Shown in pieces: positions 34,268 through 39,253 of a DNA stretch of 39,253 nt. The stretch lies in contig JAGDWE010000022.1 in NCBI GenBank assembly GCA_023255965.1, positions 1 to 39,253 on the forward strand, in the 5' to 3' direction. Made by a program: the position numbers and the translations under genes. The notes under the pieces were generated by a model. That model was not told the origin of the DNA. It saw only the letters and a list, made by a program, of their open reading frames with translations, and ran no database searches. This DNA comes from Desulfurococcales archaeon. Its GTDB lineage: Archaea; Thermoproteota; Thermoprotei_A; Sulfolobales; NBVN01. Numbering within the stretch: the stretch's first letter is position 1; every line of letters begins with the position of its first letter.

Positions 34268-35428
34268 GTGTCGGGTGGGCGGGCTGCAACGCGAATGCGA
34301 GGCTTGAGGAGGCTAGCCAGGTTTTTGTCTATTAGAACAGCCTCAGTGGGGGCCTCGCTGGTCATAGCGATATTCCTTGTGATCATAGTGGCAAACCTTG
34401 GTGGTAAAATAGACGAGATAATAGAGCAAGAGATTAGGCTAACCGTTAATATGCAGCTTCAAGATCCTAGGTTCAAGAGCCAGCTAGGATACTCATGTGA
34501 GACAATGTGCAAAGGCATGGGCGTAATGGAGGAGGGCGTGCTCAAGCAATGCGTGGCTCAGTGCATGCAAAGCTGGGTTGATGAGCGAACGAGGATCTTA
34601 ATGAGGACCTATGGCTTAGACCAGCCATTTGTCCTCAGGGCCCTTTACTACTTGAGAGATGCATTAACGTTGAGTCTCGGGAGGGCCCAGAGGATATATA
34701 GCGACACTGGCTCAAGGGAAGTGTGGGCAATAATATCAGAGAGGCTCCCTCAGACAATCCTGCTGTTCACTACCGCCAACGTAGTAATCTTCTTCATGGA
34801 GCTCTTCATTGGACTGGCGCTCTCGAGGAAGTATGGTAGCATATTCGACAAGCTGGCTGTAACACTAGCACCGCTCTCGTCAATGCCTGGCTGGTTCTAC
34901 GGCTTGTTCATGATCTTGACATTCGCGTTCTGGCTGAAGCTATTCCCAAGCAGAGGCATGGTCAGCGCTCCACCGCCTGAAGACCCATGGCTATATGCCT
35001 TAGATGTCCTGTGGCACATGGTTCTGCCGATAATTTCATGGATTATAGCGTACGTGCCAATAGGGGTCTACTACTACAGGACCTTCTTCCTGCTGTTCTC
35101 AACTGAGGAATACGTAGAGTACGCGAAGGCTAGGGGGGTGCCAAGCAGGGTCATTGAGAGGAGGTACATCCTGAGGCCCACCCTCCCACCAATCATAACG
35201 TCCTTCGCGTTAATGCTAATAGGGTCTTGGATGGGCGCTATAATAACCGAGACGGTGTTTCAGTGGCCGGGCCTGGGGATGAAGTTCTACGAAGCTATCA
35301 ACTTCTCGGACGCCCCAGTCGTCATTGGCATAATAGCCATATACGCCTACCTACTGGCAGCAACGGTCATAGCCCTAGACCTCGTCTACGGGATTCTAGA
35401 CCCGAGAGTTCGAGTTGGAGGTGAGTGA
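34268..35428 (+). CDS. ABC transporter permease, DppB type
   Basis: Inner-membrane subunit of the dipeptide/oligopeptide importer. TM1 is near residues 28-45. An extracytoplasmic insertion follows (about 50-160) containing a twin Cys pattern, C77xxxC81 and C95xxxC99. The remaining helices and the EAA loop (YAKARGVPSRVIERRYILRP) match the family. GTG 34268 has GGTG seven bases upstream. A T-rich stretch and TATA-like acttataatcc (about 34198) in the 157-base gap suggest a separate internal promoter. Confidence 0.92.
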   Translation: MSGGRAATRMRGLRRLARFLSIRTASVGASLVIAIFLVIIVANLGGKIDEIIEQEIRLTVNMQLQDPRFKSQLGYSCETMCKGMGVMEEGVLKQCVAQCMQSWVDERTRILMRTYGLDQPFVLRALYYLRDALTLSLGRAQRIYSDTGSREVWAIISERLPQTILLFTTANVVIFFMELFIGLALSRKYGSIFDKLAVTLAPLSSMPGWFYGLFMILTFAFWLKLFPSRGMVSAPPPEDPWLYALDVLWHMVLPIISWIIAYVPIGVYYYRTFFLLFSTEEYVEYAKARGVPSRVIERRYILRPTLPPIITSFALMLIGSWMGAIITETVFQWPGLGMKFYEAINFSDAPVVIGIIAIYAYLLAATVIALDLVYGILDPRVRVGGE

Positions 35429-36870
35429 AAGTAGCCGGGATTCCCAATAGATTAAAGGCCCAGCTCAAGAGGCTAGTACATTATAAGTCCTTCGTAGCAG
35501 GCATGGTAATACTGACGTTTTTCGTCGGCTTATCAATCTATGCGATGGTAACGTGGCCCTACAGTGAGGCAGTTGCGAAGTGGAATAACCCGGCAGTGTG
35601 GTTAGACTACCCTAAGCACGCTAAGCCGAGCTGGATAACGCTATTTACTGGCGTGAGAGAGCTTGAGGGCTCACTGATAATCGATACTAGGCTCGAAGCA
35701 AAGAACGTTGTAAAGCTCAGGCAAGTGCTGGAGAGGTTTGGCAAGCCCTTCGCAACCATAGAGCGAATAAGCATTGGGTTCACGTACGACTATGATGCAT
35801 TCCCAGCGAGGCTTGTCTACGTAGTGCCTGTAAACACCACAGACAGAGTCTTCGTCAACATGACTTGGAGGAAGCCAAGCGGCATTGAAATAATAATAGA
35901 GAAGAACTTCTTCACGTCGGGAGAACTCATTAGGAGCCTGGAGCCTAAGCCAGGTGAAGTACCGGAGTTCGCATTGAGGTACGTGGAGATTGTTGAGAAA
36001 GTATATGGAGTGAGAGTGAACATCAGCAACCTGAATCCAACCTACCTGCTGTTCTGCGACGACGAGTACCTCGCAAAGACCGGTGCGCTGAGAGTTCTGA
36101 AGGGCAGCTACCAGGTCGGAGTTGAGACCTTCAGCTCAGACATAAATTCAACAGTAGACTTGAGGCTAGTAATTCAGGGAACGATCTACGGGCTCGCTGG
36201 AACGGACTTCCTCGGCAGAGACTTATTCATGGCACTAGCGTGGGGCGCGCCGATCGCGATGGCATTCGGCTTAACAGCATCCCTACTCTCAGCACTACTC
36301 CAAATAGCTATTGCAGCTATTAGTGCCTGGTTCTCAGGCGTGGTCGACGTAGTGGTGCAGAGGATCAATGAGATCTTCATGGTACTGCCCTTCTTGCCGA
36401 CAATAGTCATGCTCTGGATGTTCTACGGCTTCGACCTCTGGACCCTGCTGTGGGTTATAATACTGTTCAATACGTGGGGCAGTGGCATTAAGACCTCACG
36501 CGCCATGTTCCTGCAGATAAAGGAAATGCCCTACATAGAGGCCGCAAAGGCCTATGGCTCAAGCAACTTTAGGATAGTAATGCTCTACATGATTCCCAGG
36601 GTAATACCAGTCATTATACCAAACATAGTGACCGCTATCCCAAGCTTCGTGTTCTTGGAGGCAGCGCTTGCTATGCTCGGAATAGCCGACCCCAGGACCA
36701 TAACGTGGGGCAAGGTCCTGCAAGAAGCATATACCCACGGAGCGCTGCTCCAAGGGTACTACCATTGGATATTAGCGCCATCGATAATGCTATTCCTAAT
36801 GGGTATAGGCTTTGCGATGATAGGGTTCACGCTGGATAGGGTGTTCAACCCGAGGCTGAGGGAGATATAG
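35425..36870 (+). CDS. ABC transporter permease, DppC type
   Basis: Second permease, 481 residues, longer than the usual 280-300 because about 200 residues (roughly 48-255) are inserted after TM1 in an extracytoplasmic loop. The loop ends in GLAGTDFLGRDLFMALAWGA, the normal DppC sequence before the transmembrane core. The EAA loop is YIEAAKAYGSSNFRIVMLYM. Its GTG overlaps the stop of the first permease; GGAGGTGA directly precedes it. Confidence 0.92.
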   Translation: MKVAGIPNRLKAQLKRLVHYKSFVAGMVILTFFVGLSIYAMVTWPYSEAVAKWNNPAVWLDYPKHAKPSWITLFTGVRELEGSLIIDTRLEAKNVVKLRQVLERFGKPFATIERISIGFTYDYDAFPARLVYVVPVNTTDRVFVNMTWRKPSGIEIIIEKNFFTSGELIRSLEPKPGEVPEFALRYVEIVEKVYGVRVNISNLNPTYLLFCDDEYLAKTGALRVLKGSYQVGVETFSSDINSTVDLRLVIQGTIYGLAGTDFLGRDLFMALAWGAPIAMAFGLTASLLSALLQIAIAAISAWFSGVVDVVVQRINEIFMVLPFLPTIVMLWMFYGFDLWTLLWVIILFNTWGSGIKTSRAMFLQIKEMPYIEAAKAYGSSNFRIVMLYMIPRVIPVIIPNIVTAIPSFVFLEAALAMLGIADPRTITWGKVLQEAYTHGALLQGYYHWILAPSIMLFLMGIGFAMIGFTLDRVFNPRLREI

Positions 36871-36890
36871 CCTAAATAAGGCGAACCGGT

Positions 36891-37850
36891 ATGAGTGAGG
36901 TGCTAAAGGTATCAGATCTAAAGCTCTACTACAGCACTATGAGCGGCGTTGTCAAGGCAGTAGAAGGCGCCACCTTCACGTTAAATGAGGAAGAGACCAT
37001 AGCACTTATTGGGGAGTCCGGCTGTGGTAAGACGTCGCTGGCAAGGGCATTAATTAGGTTCTTGCCGAGGAACGTCGCCGAGCTTTCCGGTAGCGTAGTA
37101 ATTGATGGCATTGAGACGATAAACATGAGTGACGCAGAGTTCGACGAGAAGATCAGGTGGAGGAAGATAACCTACGTGTCTCAGGCGGCAATAAACTCCC
37201 TCAACCCAGTAATAAAGGTTGTGGACCATTTAATAGAGCCCCTGGTCATACACTTCAAGACGCCGAAGAAGGACGCCGTAGCAAAGGCTGCTGAGATAAT
37301 AAAGAGGGTTGGGATACCTGAGGACTTCCTCTGGCGCTACCCATTCGAGCTCAGTGGCGGCATGAAGCAGAGGGTGGTAATAGCATTATCGCTCATAACG
37401 AACCCACGGGTAGTGATACTAGACGAGCCCACATCAGCCCTAGACGTCATGACCCAAGCAAACATACTTAACATGCTCAAAGAGCTCAAGGATGAATCGA
37501 AGCTCTCTTACATATTCATAACGCACGATATCGCTGTGTCAAGCGAGCTAGCCGATAAAGTCGCCGTGATGTACGCTGGCTGGATAGTTGAGCTAGGGCC
37601 TGCAGAGAAAGTGTATGTTGACCCGATGCACCCATACAGCAAGGGGTTGCTTGGAAGCGTGCCGCGCCTGAAAGGCAATACGCCGGTGACATTCATACCG
37701 GGAACGCCGCCGAGCCTCATCAACCCACCAAAGGGTTGTAGATTTAGGCCGAGGTGCAAGTATGCAATGCCCATGTGCGAGCAAGAACCCCCAGTAGTTA
37801 AGACCGGTCAAGGCGAGTACGTGAGGTGCTGGCTCTACGCGGGGAAGTGA
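36891..37850 (+). CDS. ABC transporter ATPase, DppD type
   Basis: Energises the importer. Walker A GESGCGKT at residues 41-48, signature LSGGMKQRVVIA, Walker B VVILDEPTSALD, H-loop ITHD, and the oligopeptide-transporter C-terminal domain with Cys residues PPKGCRFRPRCKYAMPMC, which in relatives can hold an iron-sulfur cluster or zinc. Length 319 residues. Confidence 0.95.
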   Translation: MSEVLKVSDLKLYYSTMSGVVKAVEGATFTLNEEETIALIGESGCGKTSLARALIRFLPRNVAELSGSVVIDGIETINMSDAEFDEKIRWRKITYVSQAAINSLNPVIKVVDHLIEPLVIHFKTPKKDAVAKAAEIIKRVGIPEDFLWRYPFELSGGMKQRVVIALSLITNPRVVILDEPTSALDVMTQANILNMLKELKDESKLSYIFITHDIAVSSELADKVAVMYAGWIVELGPAEKVYVDPMHPYSKGLLGSVPRLKGNTPVTFIPGTPPSLINPPKGCRFRPRCKYAMPMCEQEPPVVKTGQGEYVRCWLYAGK

Positions 37851-37860
37851 GGTGGTCCGC

Positions 37861-38838
37861 GTGAGCGGGCAACAGGACCTCTTAGTCGTGAAGGATCTAA
37901 GGGTGTGGCACCCAATTAGGAAGTTCCTCACAGTAGCTGGCTATGTGAGGGCGGTAGACGGCGTTTCGCTGAGCGTAAAGCAAGGTGAAATAGTGGCAAT
38001 AGTTGGCGAGTCCGGTTGCGGCAAGACAACGCTTGCTAGGGCGATAATGGGCTTGATCCCGGCTTACAGCGGCAGCATATTCTTCGAGGGCGTTGACATA
38101 ACAAAGCTACCTAAGCCCACGATAAGGAGGTGGTACTCAGCGCAAGTAGGGCTTGTACAGCAAGACCCCTACGGAGCGATGCCGCCTTTTATGACCATTA
38201 AGAAAATCATTGAAGAACCCATGATCATACATAAAGTGCCGAAGGAGGAGAGGGAGAGGAGAGTGCGCCAGCTACTAGAAGAAACAGGGCTAACGCCACC
38301 TGAGGACTTCCTCCATAAGTACCCGCACATGCTGAGCGGCGGGCAGCTGCAGAGAGTCGCTATAGCTAGGGCACTCGCGCTAAAGCCGAAGCTCATTGTA
38401 GCAGATGAGCCGGTCTCCATGCTCGATGCCTCAGTAAGGATTGAGGTATTGATGATGTTCAGGGGGCTTCAGGAGAAGTACAAGACATCAGTCCTCTACA
38501 TTACCCACGACTTCGCAACAGCAAAGTACTTCTCAGACAGGATATTTGTGATGTACGCTGGCCAAATAGTCGAGGCAGGACCCTCTAGGGATCTCATAAA
38601 CAAGCCGAAGCACCCATACACGGAGGCCTTAATAAACGTCCTGCCAGATCCCGACCCTGGCAACAGATTTACGGTTAAGAAGATATTGCCTGGCGAGCCG
38701 CCGAACTTAATTAGACCGCCGCCAGGCTGCAGGCTACATCCAAGGTGCCCATACGCCATGGAGAAGTGCAGGAGGGAGGAGCTGCCGCTCATTGAGCTAT
38801 CGGATGGAAGGCAAGTGAGGTGTTGGCTCTATGCCTAG
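37861..38838 (+). CDS. ABC transporter ATPase, DppF type
   Basis: Partner ATPase, 325 residues from the GTG at 37861, chosen because GAGGTGG (37849-37855) lies at proper spacing; an in-frame GTG at 37852 overlaps that site. Walker A GESGCGKT at residues 49-56, signature LSGGQLQRVAIARAL, Walker B LIVADEPVSMLD, and the C-terminal PPPGCRLHPRCPYAMEKC. It forms a heterodimer with the preceding ATPase. Confidence 0.95.
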   Translation: MSGQQDLLVVKDLRVWHPIRKFLTVAGYVRAVDGVSLSVKQGEIVAIVGESGCGKTTLARAIMGLIPAYSGSIFFEGVDITKLPKPTIRRWYSAQVGLVQQDPYGAMPPFMTIKKIIEEPMIIHKVPKEERERRVRQLLEETGLTPPEDFLHKYPHMLSGGQLQRVAIARALALKPKLIVADEPVSMLDASVRIEVLMMFRGLQEKYKTSVLYITHDFATAKYFSDRIFVMYAGQIVEAGPSRDLINKPKHPYTEALINVLPDPDPGNRFTVKKILPGEPPNLIRPPPGCRLHPRCPYAMEKCRREELPLIELSDGRQVRCWLYA

Positions 38839-39064
38839 CCCAAGGGCTATCTACGGGAGGCAAGAGCTAGTAGAGATAGTCGTTGGCGGGCTACTACTCT
38901 TTACGGGCTGGATCCTGGCTTTTTTGATGACGATAAGAATTATCGTGCCCGACATACCTCTCTCAGTACTCAGCTACTTCACATCAGTCGTAGGGCTTGG
39001 GCTTTCAATACACGGCTTTGTAACCATGTTCTCGGCACGGAGGAAGCTCGGGGAGACCGAGTAA
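38831..39064 (+). CDS. Small two-helix membrane protein
   Basis: A 77-residue protein overlapping the end of the DppF gene by eight bases. It has two hydrophobic helices (VEIVVGGLLLFTGWILAFLM and LSYFTSVVGLGLSIHGFVTM) and a charged end. No family is recognised; position suggests an accessory of the importer. Confidence 0.6.
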   Translation: MPSPRAIYGRQELVEIVVGGLLLFTGWILAFLMTIRIIVPDIPLSVLSYFTSVVGLGLSIHGFVTMFSARRKLGETE

Positions 39065-39253
39065 GCACTAGTTAATTAAGTGGCTAAGAGCTACAGGCCC
39101 TAGATGATGAGGGCTTTTGGGCCTGAGCCGCGGCCTTTTAATCACCTAATCGCTGCCAGCCAATAAGTGGAGTATTAATGCGCTTACTCCGCCTACTCAG
39201 GGCTGTAACGTAATTCATGATCATTGGGCTCGTTTACTTTGCTTCGCAACCCC
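39065..39253. other. Intergenic end of window
   Basis: No gene is seen. CCCT and AGGG flank ATGATG at 39098-39113, and GATGATGA is followed 12 bases later by CTGA (39123-39126), half of a box C/D guide-RNA plan; a matching C'/D pair is not evident. GC content falls after about 39150. Confidence 0.25.

Noticed and set aside
1-39253. CRISPR arrays, rRNA genes
   Set aside because: No regularly spaced repeats and no rRNA core sequences were seen.

Overview
The window is archaeal DNA from a thermophilic crenarchaeote (Thermoproteota). The signs are an archaeal ribosomal-protein and RNA-polymerase superoperon, an RpoD subunit carrying a ferredoxin domain, aIF5B, aRF1, FEN1, a family B DNA polymerase, the archaeal isopentenyl phosphate kinase route, TATA boxes about 26 bases before gene starts, and Shine-Dalgarno sites of the GGTG type. 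Gene content and order look most like Thermoproteales of the Caldivirga/Vulcanisaeta/Thermocladium kind, but the genus is not secure from sequence alone.

Layout. 1-5.6 kb holds information-processing genes: L7Ae (+), nucleoside diphosphate kinase, L24e, S28e (+), aIF5B and aRF1. Between them lie GC-rich non-coding islands. 6.06-17.09 kb is one long, tightly packed minus-strand superoperon reading S13, S4, S11, RpoD, L18e, L13, S9, RpoN, S2, MEMO, a degenerate GHMP-kinase-like protein in the usual mevalonate kinase slot, isopentenyl phosphate kinase, type 2 IPP isomerase, polyprenyl diphosphate synthase, a DUF2118-like protein and glutamyl-tRNA synthetase. It ties ribosome and polymerase assembly to isoprenoid lipid synthesis and tRNA charging. 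17.3-28.3 kb mixes housekeeping genes on both strands: aEF1-beta with its Zn-ribbon partner, FEN1, diphthine-ammonia ligase, a winged-helix DUF4443-like protein, ornithine carbamoyltransferase, adenosine-specific kinase, tRNA-Arg(GCG), DNA polymerase B, a PhoU-like protein, tRNA-splicing endonuclease and a UbiX flavin prenyltransferase.

28.4-29.8 kb is a graveyard of IS200/IS605-type (TnpB) sequence: a C-terminal tnpB fragment, its right-end hairpin and further decayed pieces. A second solitary right-end hairpin lies at 5.62 kb. A small redox or metal-cofactor cluster follows (DUF134 regulator, DUF5320-like protein, NifX/NifB-like protein), with a perfect inverted repeat over its promoter. 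From 30.7 kb to the end the base composition becomes clearly more GC-rich, and the genes encode a complete peptide/oligosaccharide-type ABC importer (binding protein, two permeases, two ATPases, a small membrane protein), plausibly acquired or compositionally distinct.

The most notable observation is that three genes (rps11, ubiX and a conserved-looking 192-codon ORF at 21.5-22.1 kb) have no ATG, GTG or TTG where their proteins must start. In each, a strong GGTGA Shine-Dalgarno site is followed at normal spacing by ATA. This suggests that AUA is used as an initiation codon in this lineage.
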